A stretch of DNA of 64,000 nucleotides from Rhyacichthys aspro (Eukaryota; Chordata; Actinopteri; Gobiiformes; Rhyacichthyidae). The stretch covers positions 14,904,639 to 14,968,638 of the forward strand of contig CM072163.1 in NCBI GenBank assembly GCA_036850595.1. Direction: 5' to 3'. A model generated the notes under the pieces. It made no database searches, was not told the origin of the DNA, and saw nothing but the letters and a program-made list of their open reading frames with translations. This document shows positions 1 through 12,794 of this stretch, piece after piece. The position numbers were made by a program, and so were the translations under genes. The stretch's first letter is position 1, and each line of letters opens with the position of its first letter.

Positions 1-510
1 ACGATAAAGAGGTGGACCCTCGGGGGAAGAATTTCAGTGCCATTGGCGAGCCTGAGGGGAATCAAGTAAAAATAGTTATGTTGGGTATGGAAAATGTTGA
101 TCAGATTTGTGTGTTCAATCATTGACACTGCGAACAAATATAACTTCCCCTCTGGGCCGACTCTATTACAGCGCTGCAGCAACCTAATCCTAAAGAATGT
201 TTGAAAGCACTTCATTACAGCAACAGAAGTGCAAAAGGTTAAGTGAACACTCTCAAAAGCCTGCTCTGTCTTCACGTTACTGCAGCTCTGACCTCGCGCA
301 ACACAGTCAGTTTCTGCATTCGAGAAACCAGAGACACAGATAAACATATGTGTCGGAGATCAACCATTTCACAGTTAGGATTGGACATAAAAGAGTTTAT
401 GAGTTTCAGAGTATCAGCAAGGCTATAAAAATAAAACCTCAGAGGAAGCTTTAATTGAGAAGCTTTAATTAAGTTCAAACCAGCTCTTGACCCTTGAGTC
501 TTGTACTTAC

Positions 511-2387
511 CTCTTTTTTTGTGTACAGCCAACATCACTTTTCCATAGGAGCCCTCTCCCAGGAGCTTGACCACGTGGAAGTGGTCGGACACCTTCAGAC
601 TCGTCATGGACTGTGCCGATAGGAAACATAGCTCATCGAGATCCTGAGCTGCTGTAGCCTGTTTTCACAAACATATATAAAGCCATATTGAGAGAGTGTC
701 ATTTCATTAGGAGTCCAGCTGATGAGTGGTCCACTATGTGTTTGATGTCAATAACGTCACACAATGAAGGCTGAATCTGTAGCTACATTTGGAGATGCAC
801 CTATTGGATCAAATACGAAGTATATTTGCAGTTGTACCAGCAGAGATTTATTTTTATATTCTAACGAGTTTGCCACTAATTTGTCAAGGCTGGGAGCCAC
901 AGACTGGGGCCTGATTGGCTTCCATTGACAGCTTCCATTCACTTTGAACAAAGGGTCACAGCTGCCTTACTCTCCGAGCCCGCACCACATATAGTTAAAT
1001 GTGTAACAAAGAATAATGTCCATTTAAAACATGTTAATGCAAACACAAATAACATTATCTCCACATCAGTGTTTGAAATGGATACTTCATAAATCTAAAT
1101 CTAATGAAAGGGTCTTTTATCTTTCTATTGATCCAAAAGGTTCCATAAATAAAATTTGTCTGAAACATATACTGCTGTGGTGTTCTTATCTGACGGCATT
1201 AACACATTGTCTTATGGACACACATTTGTCTCTGTCACTCAAAGTGTATCGTCATTCACTGTCTTGTGAAGTCATACACGTAATGACCCTCTTTGAAGAA
1301 GATCCCCAGAACATAGTCCAGAAAATTAGGAAGGCTGTCAACACAGGCATGACACATATAGCTTAACACAAAAGATAAAATAACAGCAAGGCGTGTTTTT
1401 GCTTGACTCTGCACACGGACAGTTGCGTAATTGAGCTTAAGGGACAACCAAGTTTCAGTAAATTTAATTAGGCCTATTACATCACACTAACATCACCGGT
1501 GTTTAGTAGATAGATAGATACTTTATTCATCCCCATCAGGAAATTCAAGTGTCCAGCAGCAGACAAACACAAACAATGTCAAATCAAAAATAAATACATG
1601 AAAACATACATAAAACCACAATAAATAGTGTATTAACTTGAAAGCTCACCTCTTGAAATGTGCAATCAAAATTAGATTGATTAGACATGATGAAGGTTTG
1701 TCTGAGTTTCAAAAAACTTAAACATACTTTAGATCTTAGAACAGATGAGCAGATGAAACAAAAAGCATAGATAATACTCTTGTTACAGTGTTAACAACTT
1801 GGTTTGTGCAGAAAAGTCCAGAGGCAGTGAGCTAAAATTAAATCTCTTGATGTTAATATTTTTTTTTCCCTTACTGCTTTAAATTATACTTTTGGCAAAA
1901 TATAATCCAAAAGGATTCAACTGCTTGATAATGTATAGGCAACATTTAGTACAATGAGCATCGAGTCCTGTTCGGCCGTGTACGTGTAAATAGAGGTGAT
2001 TATTAATAAAACCCCTATTAGATAATAGCCATTGGCAAAGAAGAAAGTGACAAAAAGTCTTTGCATGATTTCAGCAGGAGCTAATATAATTAACAAATTT
2101 GTAGTATTAACTCTGGGTCAGCTGCAAGCTACAAAACCTGCATGTGCAGTCTCTTGGGAGTTTAAAATGAAAGGTCACCACTTACATTTGTCTCACATCT
2201 GAATGTCATTTTATTATATAGAAAGTGTTTAGTCTGTTTTAGGTAGTAAAGCTCTCAACTTAGACTACAGTACATCCCAGCTGTATTGTAAATATGATGG
2301 GGATCACTGTCCCTTAAATGTGCAAAAACTGTAAACTGTAATAATAAATTTGCAAAAATAAAAAATTAATCCAATACTTACCGTCAT
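511..2387 (-). CDS. SBK-family serine/threonine kinase, 5' coding exons only (partial)
   Basis: Two 5' coding exons of a kinase gene that runs off the left edge. The ATG at 2387-2385 is followed by one more codon and a donor (GTAAGT), so the first exon ends at 2382. The next coding exon is 511-658, with an acceptor ending in AAAACAG and a GTAAGT donor. Together they encode about 51 residues starting MTATAAQDLDEL. These include the glycine-rich ATP loop GEGSYGKV and the first strand following it. The catalytic lysine, HRD and DFG motifs would lie beyond the window. The lead-in DELCFLSAQSM followed by HFHVVKLLGEG resembles SBK1/2/3 (SH3-binding-domain kinases, expressed in heart and brain). The location beside epsin-1 and the other 19q13.42-type genes favours sbk2 or sbk3. 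Family assignment is fairly firm; the exact paralogue is not. Confidence 0.72.
659..2381 (-). other. Intron of SBK-like gene, with a retroposon tail
   Basis: AT-rich intronic sequence between the two SBK-like coding exons. Apart from the repeat fragment at about 1505-1625 I see no coding or structural signal. Short open frames on both strands have no recognisable protein. Confidence 0.6.
1505..1625 (-). repeat. Truncated retroposon 3' tail with GATA repeat
   Basis: On the minus strand this ends as AATAAAGTATCTATCTATCTA. That is a short tandem repeat following a GGGATGAATAAAG block, preceded by sequence matching the common teleost motif that reads GATAGATACTTTATT..ATCCCC on the other strand. 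I recognise this as the 3' end of a dispersed, tetranucleotide-tailed fish retroposon, but I cannot name the family from this fragment alone. It lies in the intron of the SBK-like gene and is 5'-truncated, as expected for non-LTR copies. Confidence 0.55.
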
Positions 2388-2429
2388 TTTTCCTTTACTT
2401 GTTTGATTCAGATTCTCAGCATCTAAAGA

Positions 2430-5300
2430 AAGAAACTTTGTGCAAGCAACTATTCTTGTAAATGTGGACTGTCCTGTGCCAAACGTCCAGACTGATAACC
2501 TCTTTGCTCCGCGCTCCCATGCAGCAGTAGAGCAGCTTTAAATCAGGTAATAGGTGTTCACTGCAGACTTAGATATTGAGTGTGTGTAGTCCCCAAGAGA
2601 CGCACCCTGAATCCTCTCGCTCTCTTTTCCTAGCCCTGTGCCAACTCTCTCCCTGTCTGTCGTGTGTTATGCTGACGAATACGCGCGAACCAGCTACGAG
2701 GCATGTCAAACCTCTCCCTGTGCTACACACTCTTCCACTACAGCGCTGTGTTAATATCCTGACGTTTCCAATCTGTCACTCACTCGGACCACATTAACCC
2801 ATTCTCCTGCTGTGTCTCTCTTCAGCTGTCACTCACTTTTCATGCCATGCCTACATACACCCTCTTTCTCTTCCATGCCTCTGTCTCTTTCTCACTCTCT
2901 CTGTGAATCTGAGTCAGTGAATTCTCAGTGTCTAGGATTCCTCTTTTAATCAACAGCTATGCTGGAATGAATGGAATTGGCCAACAAGTAATAGCCATGA
3001 TCCCTGAATCTTAGAGGGATTACTGAGTACAGTTAAGCATACCATTCCTGAGGCCTTTTATTGTCCAATATTATTATTGTGATTATTTCTGACTTTACTG
3101 CCCTTCAGTAGTTTGAATCTACTGTACGTGCAGTGTGGGATACAGAATGTTCACTTCATGTCACTTAACACTGAAGTGCTTTCAGGACCTTGTATGTAAG
3201 CTTCATTACAATCAAACAAAAGACAAATATTACAGATTAAAACAAAAAAGTTTTAACAGCTAATAATCATCACATTAATCATCACACCTTTTTTTCTCTT
3301 CTTTGCTTTCCACATGTCAGTTAGTTACTTTGTGCCAACTGCAGGTCAGGCTTCTTGTCCAGCCACCTTTACCTTTGGTCTACTCAGATATAGTTCCCTT
3401 GTACTTCAGTGCAGGACTATTAATGCTCTTGACTTGATCTTGTGTGTTACATAACACAAACACCGGCTGCTGCCACAACATCCAACCCCACTCAGGTTAC
3501 TGCCACCATTGAGCTGCTGTCCAGCCGTGACCACTACAACTTCCATGTTTGTACTAGCGCCATAGGGTCCTCTGGCCCCTGCTGTGACAACCTCCTTCAC
3601 ACTACCATCAAAACAGAAGCCTTGCTGCTTCCACCGTTGACCCCAACAGAAGTGACACTTAATTCACAAAAGACACATGCAATGCATTGACACTATGCAC
3701 TGACACACTCAAAGTATACAGACAGCGTATCTTTGAATATTTGGATTTACTGAGGCTGCATTTAGAGGCATGCAAACACCCAGACATCACTGATGACAGT
3801 TTGACATGCACACAAGTTACATAATATAGCTATATGGTTACGCTTCTATATTTTTTGGAGCAGATTTTGTGATTGGACACCATGAACCTTGGAACTGAAC
3901 CAGAAGTACTATTTACATTATCTTAAAAAATAACACAAAAAAAAGTAATTTGCAATATTTATTTAATTAATCTGACTACATCCAAGTTTACTGTTCCATC
4001 TATACTGTTAAAACTTTCAAAGGACATGTTTATGTGCTTGCCTTTTTAGAGTCAAAGCAATAAACATAAAAGGTATGAAGATTAACTGTGACATAAAGCA
4101 ACACCTGTCAAAATATCTTTAGTGACAGCTATAATCACCTGCTTTTCTGGTTTATCTTCTCGAGATCAGAGTTTCCAAAGCAGCGCAACAAACATTTAGT
4201 CAGCAGTGATAAGATCTGATGTTTTCCTCAGCCACTTGCCCATGGGGAGAAGGCAGAAATAAAAGGATATAGGGAAGGGGAATAAAGTTGGGACTCATAA
4301 CACACATGCATACCAGCTGTTACTTTGCTCTGATCTGAGGGCTTACCATGTGTTACAGTAATACACTGTGCTGACATAGACAAAAGCAATGAAATAAGCT
4401 CCTCTGGGATCGCTTCAGCTCTGTCAGGTCAAGGTTGCCTCTGTGTGGACAAGCTGTGCTATGACATGGGTTAGACACTAATGTGTGTGACAGAGGGTTA
4501 AGAGAAAGTGAAGAAATTATTTTAGTAAAAGAGTCATGGGTGTGCAGGGTTGTGGGGGTCAATACGGTTAATTAAACATAGACACAGGTGCTCTTTCTTT
4601 ATTGCTTTTGGTAATAGGCTCTACATAGGCCTAACACACTGTAGATTAAGTAGGCCAATCGGTAGTAGTCATGATCCCACTGTTTGGCAATTGTCAAATG
4701 TGTGGAATGAAACATAATGAATTTAGATCAATCATTTTAATGCTTAGGGCAGAGTGGGGTAAGATGGGCCAGTGGGTAGGTTGAGCCACCCTTGTATCTT
4801 GGAAGGCCTACATTTTTACTATTATTTTTCTAAATTAAATGCACTCATACCTTCAACAAGACTAGTAAGCACTCATTTATAATATTAAATAATTATGATT
4901 TCATTATTAAATGATGGGGCAAGTTGAGGCAAGTTGGGGCAAATTGAACTTTTTTTCATAGTCCATATTTTTCAAAAGTCAGAGATGTCAGAGATGAATT
5001 CTAATTATTTCAACTTCCTAAAATGTGTATAGATTTTCATTGTTCATTTCATTTTATTTCATTTTTTTAGCAAAAAAGTAAAAGTTGTAGTAAAGTACGA
5101 TGTCTTATATTAAGTTTGGGAAGTTATGAGAAATAGTTAGCTTACATTTCTTTGGAATTAAGTGAATAGTTTTTATGTCTATCGTCAATGTTTAGGATAT
5201 CCAAAAAGTAAACAAATGGCAGTTGAATGAATTTAAGAGACTTACATAGGCTACAGCCCAGTAACAATCGTAGTTTCACTTTCCTTATACTTTAACATTT
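2430..5300. other. Intergenic or promoter region between SBK-like and epsin genes
   Basis: Upstream flank of two divergently oriented genes (SBK-like to the left, epsin to the right). The stretch 2500-2950 is C/T-rich and could hold the SBK-like 5' UTR and promoter, but I see no clear TATA box. Short open frames here (for example 3442-3690) lack family resemblance. A short G-rich repeated motif lies at 4745-4950. Confidence 0.5.
4745..4950. repeat. Degenerate GGGGCAAGTTG-type short repeat block
   Basis: Two clusters of related G-rich units. At 4751-4786 the sequence reads AGTGGGGTAAGATGGGCC and continues into a GGTAGGTTGAGCC unit. At 4916-4947 there are three near-identical units, GGGGCAAGTTGA, GGCAAGTTG and GGGGCAAATTGA, spaced about 10-11 bp apart. 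AT-rich sequence separates the clusters. It looks like the decayed ends of a small dispersed element or a minisatellite fragment. The family is unknown to me. Confidence 0.4.
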
Positions 5301-5339
5301 GTGCCTCTATTTTGCAACATCTTTATTATTTAATTGCTT

Positions 5340-5495
5340 ATATTACTGTCAATTAAGGTGTAGGTTAATGATTGATGAGTCTTTCCGTCTCATCCCTTCC
5401 CAGGAAAACAAAGCTGCAGGGGGTGCGGTCTTTCCTGTAGTGGAGAACGGAAGCGGAAATTCGGCCATCTCCTCGTACATTGAAGCTACAAGAGG
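5340..5495 (+). promoter_or_regulatory. epn1: Possible epsin promoter and first non-coding exon
   Basis: A locally GC-richer stretch in AT-rich surroundings, containing GGAGAACGGAAGCGGAAATTCGG-type purine-rich (ETS-like) sequence and CpGs. It ends at a possible donor, AGAGG|GTCAGT, at 5495. Spacing and orientation suit a 5' UTR exon feeding the exon at 7450 or 7881 of the epsin gene. This is inferred from composition and splice consensus only. Confidence 0.35.
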
Positions 5496-7449
5496 GTCAG
5501 TGACAACTTGATTTGGATATTTTTGTGGTGTGTTATCAATACTTTTTTGACATAGTTGCGTGTAATTTCAGCGTGTATTTTTCGCACCGTCACGATTCTG
5601 TACCAGTCTTTTAGGCAGCATGTTCAGTGTAGCAGCCTTTGCTATTTACGAAATAGCAAGAGGCAGCTAATCCACAGCTAGCCTGCTAGTAGAGCAGCAA
5701 GTGATTGGTTTATCATTAAACTGACAGTTATAATTATGTTTCTCTTGTTTTCCGATATGACTTGTTGCTATAACAGAAAAACAAAACATATTCTGACCTA
5801 AACGTTATCTTTCACTCGCATTTGAATGTATTATACATGTTTAAACTTTATCCAAGACTGATTCTACTGAGCTAAGTTAGCCAACTGTGTAGCTTTAGTT
5901 AGCTTAGATGTGAATGATAGACAGCGAATAGGGCAAGCTGTACAGTTGACAGCTTATCTCAGGTTACCGCTTGTACAGAGATGTTGTGACGGGTGTATGC
6001 TTGTTTTACTGTGGTTGAGTTCGCTTTGTGTTAATGAAGTGAGGAGCAAACTCTGATCATTCACCCGATGACCACTGTGTCCACTACCCAAGTTAGTCAA
6101 CCCCTCTGTAGTTGCTGGTTAGCATAAGGCCAGCAGCAGTATCATTTATGCCATGCTTCTCTGACGCTGGTGAGGTGTGACCAGGGGCTGCCGCGGTCAC
6201 TGTACAGTGTGGTTAATGTTATCTGCAGGCTTGAACTGGGTGGGGGGTCTCAGCTTTAAACGGGTCTGTGTAATGCCAGCTGCCGACCAGTGATATCGGT
6301 TCATCGTGGCTTGTGTCAAACAGTTTTTGCGATTTTGAGATTTTTCGAAAATGGATTGATGTTACTTACTTTGTGGTTCCAGTCATTTAACTTGTGATCA
6401 TTGTATAGGATTGTATAGGAATGTCTGAACTGCTGCGCGGTTGACTAGAAATATACTAAACCACAAAGCTCTCTATAGGTAACAGCGAGAAGTATCTACA
6501 ATGAACTGAAACTTTTGTCACTACATTTTTATGGCCATTATGATAACTTGTCGGTACCAATTACAACGAAACCTATGTGTTCCTTATCATGGATTAGCTG
6601 TTCTGTGTGAACTTTGGCATAGAGCTCATGGAGTTTCAAACTGACTTTTGCAATGATTGCCCTGTGTTCGGTTGTGCAACATGTTCTTCAGTCTGTGTGA
6701 CCCACCATTTTAAGTATGATATACATCCATACTTTACTATTAATTGTTACTGATATTCCACATGAAAAATTATGAAGTACCAATTATTGATATCTTTTTT
6801 CATCTAAGTGCCTAAATCAGTCGGTGGTGGCTATTTTTTCCAGAGAAAAGTCATTGATCTTTTAACTATTGTTAATTTATATTTAATGGTCCTGTTGAAT
6901 GTTTTTTTTTTGTTTGTTTGTTTTGAGAAAAGAAAGGCCCAAAAATAGTATGTAAAAATGTTTCAGGTGAAGTATTCTTCTGGTCAGCAGTGATGAGTAA
7001 GCAGCTAGTCAAATCAAAACATTGCTCTGTAGGTTTTGATGTCAGTCACTGTGTGGGCTGTTAATGTCAAAGTGAAATCTAGAGCTCCAGAGATACAGCT
7101 GGCTGTCAACAACAGTATTTTTTTTACTTGTTTGATCATAATGTGCTAGTGCTACTAGATTTTAATTATCAGACAAGAATAAACCCCTACATGGTTTGTC
7201 ATTTTGAAAGCTAGATGTTCTTAAATGTTTTGCCCACAAAATTGTTATGCATTTATTTGTCCATCTGCTATACTACAGGGTTCAACCATTTGCTTCTTTT
7301 AGGGTGTGTGACACTGGTGTATGAATGTGTGAGTGCTTGCATGTGTGAATTGAAGTTTGATGGAAAGTGCCCAATGCCCACTTTGTCCTGTTTATTTATA
7401 ATAATTTAGTTTTAGTTCTCAGTTCCTAATATCAATTTTTTCTCCACAG
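5496..7449 (+). other. Probable first intron of epsin gene
   Basis: AT-rich sequence with no coding resemblance. It contains a small tandem duplication of ATTGTATAGG near 6400-6420 and homopolymer T runs. It is probably a 5' UTR intron of the epsin transcript. Confidence 0.4.
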
Positions 7450-7610
7450 TTTTCATCATTCTGTGTCTGTGGTTCTGCGACCCGATGTTGCTGCAGGAAG
7501 AAGTAGACACACTGAGGCGTAGCACTCCATAAATGAGTACTGCAAAAGGAAGAGAAACTGAGAGACACCAAGAGGACGGAACCTTATTCTGCATTATTCT
7601 TGTGTAACAG
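7450..7610 (+). other. epn1: Probable 5' UTR exon of epsin transcript
   Basis: Bounded by a good acceptor (TTTCTCCACAG) and a donor (GTAACAG|GTGTGC). It contains no frame that continues in phase with the downstream coding exon, so it would be non-coding. Inferred from splice signals only; RNA evidence would decide. Confidence 0.4.
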
Positions 7611-7913
7611 GTGTGCAAGACACTAGCTCCTCGTACTTGTTGACACCGACAGCCACATGATTTAAGATTGATACCTGCTAAAGTAATTAGTCACCATAAT
7701 ACACTACACACTGATTATTGTTCTCAAGGATCTTTATTGTTTTTTCCCACTCTGCCCATCTACTCTTCAACTAGCATGTTTACCCTTCGTGCCAAACTTA
7801 AGAGCAATTCTTTTATCATCATTACTTATATCGAAAAATTTTACTTGTATTGCTATATTTAAATGCCATTTGCTGTTTAGATTGCAAAGGAACTCTACAG
7901 TCAGACTGTTGCC

Positions 7914-10900
7914 ATGTCGACCTCATCGCTACGGCGACAAGTAAAGAACATTGTCCACAACTATTCAGAGGCTGAAATCAAGGTTGTTTTTGCTGCTTTT
8001 ATTTGACTTCTCTCCTTTTATACCAACTGCCAATATACATTCTATAGGTTTTGCTGTTTGTAGCTAGTGATAATCTAATATTTCATAGCAGCTTCTTCCT
8101 CATTAGATAAAGTTTGAGCTAATCTAATCATATTATCCATTCCTGCTGTGCCCTTCCTTGTTATCTCCTAATTCCATTTGCATGGTAACATGGAACAGTG
8201 AAGAATAATAAATTGTGACACAGTAAATGTTATAAAGCTCAGAATTATTCTGTGGAAACTAATAAAAGTTTGCCCAATGCTATTCTGTTGTTCAGGTAAG
8301 AGAGGCTACGTCAAATGACCCATGGGGCCCCAGCAGCTCTCTGATGTCAGAGATTGCTGATCTGACCTACAATGTAGTGGCCTTCTCTGAAATCATGAGC
8401 ATGGTATGGAAGCGCCTCAATGATCATGGCAAGAACTGGAGACATGTATACAAGGTATGTGTGATAATAATAATATTATAAATAATAATAATAATGGTGA
8501 TGAAAAGAAAATTAAAACGACAACACATTCACCCATGGTATATACACTTGTTTATTTCTATAACGAGTTAAAAATAAACTTCATTTCTAAGATGCAGAGG
8601 CAAGTGGTATAACCTGTGTTACTTTTGTGCTCATGTTAGAGTTTGTCATTGGTTGTGATTTCTTTTATCAGGCTATGACTCTTATGGAGTACCTGATCAA
8701 GACAGGTTCAGAACGTGTTGCTCAACAGTGTCGAGAAAACATTTACGCTGTGCAGACCCTCAAGGATTTTCAGTACATAGACAGAGATGGCAAGGACCAG
8801 GTACGCTAACAGACGTAAGCACACAATGATATGTATAAAGTAAAGTTAAAGTGATATCAGAGTAAGGTCCACCTTTGTGGAACACTCCACATTCATCCAA
8901 GGGCACAAAGTATTTCTGACCCATTGTGTAAATATATAAAACAATCAAGGAGTTCATAGGGCACTGAGAAATTTAACTCGGATGTGGTAACAGCCTGTTA
9001 AACAAATGATTAGTGAAGACTTAAGTATGCTCTTTGTCTGTTGTGTTTTTCAGGGGGTAAATGTGAGAGAGAAAGCCAAACAGCTAGTAACACTTCTGAA
9101 AGATGAGGAGAGACTAAGAGAGGAGCGAATCCATGCACTCAAAACCAAAGAGAAGATGGCACAGACGTCCAGTGGTAAGGACCAAACATAGAAGTAAATC
9201 AACTAATGTGTGAAGGCTAACATACTTGTACTCGCCAAACTAATTTGTGTTTTTGACGTGCCCCAGCCTCCTCAGCTCCTTCAGCGCCCAGCATAGGGGG
9301 CAGCCTGTCTTTGGGCTCCCACTCCGGAGGTGCAGACCCTGAACAGGCTTGGCCTCAAAGCTCTGGAGAGGAGGACTTGCAGCTGCAGTTGGCTTTAGCC
9401 ATGAGTAAAGAAGAGGCAGAACAGGTAATGCAAAGCAGCTCGTGGAAGGCATCTGGAAATATACGTTGAAGGACTAAAGAAAACTGTTAAGTTCTGTTCA
9501 TAGAGTGGGTTATTTGAATGCACTACATACACTTAATATGATGTAACCCCTGACCTCCCCCAGACTAGCACGGACCCTCTGGAGGACGCAGAGCTCCGCT
9601 ATGCAATCACACTCAGCAAAGAGATGCACCAAAAGGTCAGGGGCAGAGGGTGTGCCCAACTGACTGGCCTGCCAGTCAACAGCTATCTGTCTTTCTGTCA
9701 ATTGGCGTTTCTCAGACAAATGTCAAATATTAATCAATCAAAAATCCCATATTTGTCATGCCTTATTTACATCAAAACACACAATTTACTGTTTTGTCAA
9801 CAAATATGAAATAAAAGCTCCAAAACTTTGCATGACAAATATATAAATACAAAGACAGAATGGTTTATGTATAGCTATAATTAAATAAGTTTTTCTTGTA
9901 TCCCTCTCAAATAGCATGTTCTGAGCTGAATTGATTCATACCCTTTCTCCTCAACAACTCCCTTTTCTATCTGTGTGCACAATGATGTCTTTTTTAATTG
10001 AAATGTTAACCAGATTTGAAAACTGACAGTTTGAGAATATCCCACAGTTTTTCAGTTTTGCTGATTGAAACTATTTTTGGAATAGTTTTTTTTGTTTGAT
10101 TACTTTTCTCAGTTTTCTTGATGGATATTTAATTGGCAGGAGGAGCGACTGCGCAGAGGAGATGATCTGAGACTCCAGATGGCTATAGAGGAAAGCAAGA
10201 GGGAAAAACCCAAGGCCGAAGAGGTGTGTAAAATCCCTTTACTTCAAAATTGTCCTTTGAAATTCACCATTTTTTAATATCTCACTCACAAAGCATGAGA
10301 ACCAAAGCCTAGAAAAAGGACATTGTATTACTTTCGGTGATTGCATTGAACTCTGTGTTTTCTTTTTTGCTGCTTTATCAACAACAATGACTCCCACATA
10401 GTTTGTCATTTAAATGTAGCTTAATGGTTGCACTGCAGTGTAATCTCTAATATATTGATTTATTCAGAGTGCATTGATGGAGCTGAGTGCAGTGGACCCT
10501 TGGGGAGCCCCTCCTGCCGCTGCCACTGTGGGTTCTGCTGGACCGTCCCCTCCACCCATCGTCTGTCCTCCCGCTGCGGCTAACCCATGGGCCACACCTG
10601 CCCCAGACCCATGGGCAGTGGCATCTCCCACTTCTCCCACAAGCTCCGACCCCTGGGGAGGAGGAGCACCCACTATAGCTCCTCCTCCAGACCCCTGGGG
10701 AGAAACGGCCAACAGAGTTAACAATGTGGACCCATGGGGAAGTTCAGGTAAGAAACAACACTGGTCACAAGGTACCTTTTGAGTCCTTTGGTCAATCTGC
10801 CTTGAGGGAAGAGGAGAAGTCTGTCGATCAAAGAGGAAGTGAAAATCATCTTCACTTTAGTGTTTCATTTTCACAGCAACCCTGTCACATTTGCAGTCAT

Positions 10901-12794
10901 ATCTCTTCATGTATTCACAAGCTTTCAGTTTGTATCGAGGAAAGCAATCATGTTAAAACCATTTTCCTTCTGTGTCTAAATCAGAACATTTTATCCTCTC
11001 GTTTCTATTCAGGACTGACTGTGGCTGTGTGTCAACCAGAGCTATTTTTTTTCTTGCTGTTTTGCTTTGTTATTGTATGAGGTCCTGTTTCTCCTTTGTC
11101 TCCAATATGTTTTGCTTTGTGAAAATCCTAAACATAACAAATTCTCACTATGGAGGCAAAGGAGAGCAGCACTGTTGAACCCAGCCAAGCTTCCTGGTCG
11201 CTCCCTCCTTACTATTCATTGTACCTGTAATGTGTTGTGTTAACCCTCCCCTCCCCTGCGTCTCCTCCTCCCCTTCCCCCTGTAGCTGTGACTCCCCCAA
11301 GTGCTGACCCCTGGGGCCCCTCAGTACCACCTAGCACTTCCTCCTCCGGGGGGCCCATAGACCCTTGGGCAAGAGACGGGCCTGTCCCTGCCTCTGACCC
11401 TATCACCTCTGACATCTGGAGTGGCACCGCCAAACATACTAATGGCACAGGTACATTCACACATTCGTGCTCCATGGACTCACATCAAAATGAGGTACTC
11501 CTCTTCCCTTAGTAGGATTTCATATTTGACACAGTCATGGATTTGCATGCACACTCAACATTCTTGTCCTACATTTAATCAGGTATTGTAGTTCATTATT
11601 AGGGCATTTTTATTTCACATAGGATGATGTGATATGTTGTTCATATAAACATGAATTTATTCACTTTATATTCTTTTAGATGATCCAGAGCGGCGAGGCT
11701 CTTCAGCAGCTGCCTGTGACAGCACAGGTTCACCAGTGCCCTTTGACCTATCATCTTTGGGTTCTTCACTTCCTGTTAGGAAGACCCCAGAGTCGTTCTT
11801 AGGGCCCAATGCAGCACTCGTAGATCTTGATTCGCTTGTGTCATCTAAACCCAAACCTAAACAGCCGCCACCTCCTTCCATCTCCTCCTCTTCAGCGCAT
11901 AACCCCTTCCTTCAGAACACAGGTTTGTTACTGTCATGCCCTTAAAACCAAAGAACAAATGTACAGTAGTTATTTAAAAAGTAACTAGGGGTTCTGTGTG
12001 TAAGGGAACACAATTATTACAAATAGTGTTTCTCACGTTTAGATGGAGTCGGTAAGATTCATACGATCTACATGTTGAAGGAAAAATAAAAAATGACATT
12101 GATCTCAGTAAAGCTGTCTAGGTGCCCTTTTGTAACTGACTAGCCACCAGTATGTTGTAATGTTGTCCTGTGGAAGTTTCTACTTGATTGACAAACATTA
12201 ATCAAACATTAATTAAACCAGCAGATTGACTGTATTTATATTTAGTTATTAGACACATAAGTTGCTTGTTGATGGTAAAAGATAAAAACGTGAATGCATA
12301 AAAAAAGACTTATTCCCTCATTACCGTCTCTAGGCTCATCTCCTGCTCCTGGGATGGCAGTCACGCCGGGCAGTACCATTTCAAGTAGGGGGGTTTCTCC
12401 CACACCTGCCTCTTCTAACCCCTTTGGTGTAGCTCCATCTATGACGTCTATCTCACCACAGCCCTCCACCATTGGCCTGAGTGGCCTCCGTACCAGTCCT
12501 GTGCCTCCCAATCCCATGCTGGGCTTGGTGCAATCAGGAATGGGAATGGGGCCCATGAGCATGGGAGCTCCAGGAATGGGCCTGGGCATGATGCAGGCGA
12601 GCCCCATGGGCATGCCTTACAGTGGCCTCTCGCCTATGGCACCCCCAAGCTCTGGTCTTATGGGTCCTGGGGGAGCCCCGGCCCCACAGCTGATTTTGGG
12701 TGGGCCCGCTGCAGCAGGAGGAGTCATGGGGGCCGGGGGGCCAGTGGGAGGTGGAGGAACAACAGGAGCCAGCACCAATCCTTTTCTTCTTTGA
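7914..12794 (+). CDS. epn1: Epsin (ENTH-domain endocytic adaptor), most likely epsin-1
   Basis: Eleven coding exons: 7914-7982, 8296-8454, 8672-8800, 9054-9174, 9267-9424, 9564-9635, 10140-10223, 10468-10747, 11286-11450, 11680-11922, 12334-12794; 646 residues. Epsins bind PI(4,5)P2, bend membrane and link ubiquitinated cargo to clathrin and AP2. The ENTH domain spans about 1-140, beginning MSTSSLRRQVKNIVHNYSEA, with the conserved SNDPWGPSSSLMSEIADLTYN stretch. Three ubiquitin-interacting motifs follow at about 195-258, for example LQLQLALAMSKEEAE and RLQMAIEESKRE. Next come seven DPW motifs plus one NPW (AP2 binding, about 270-413), the block RKTPESFLGPNAALVDLDSLV, and three NPF motifs (EH-domain binding), the last at the C-terminus STNPFLL. 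The start is the only ATG giving a full ENTH helix 0. EPN2 is similar; the SBK, ISOC2 and U2AF2 neighbours favour EPN1. Confidence 0.93.

Noticed and set aside
3406..3690. Overlapping open frames on both strands near 3.5 kb
   Set aside because: Neither product resembles a known protein, and there is no exon-like boundary or frame continuation.
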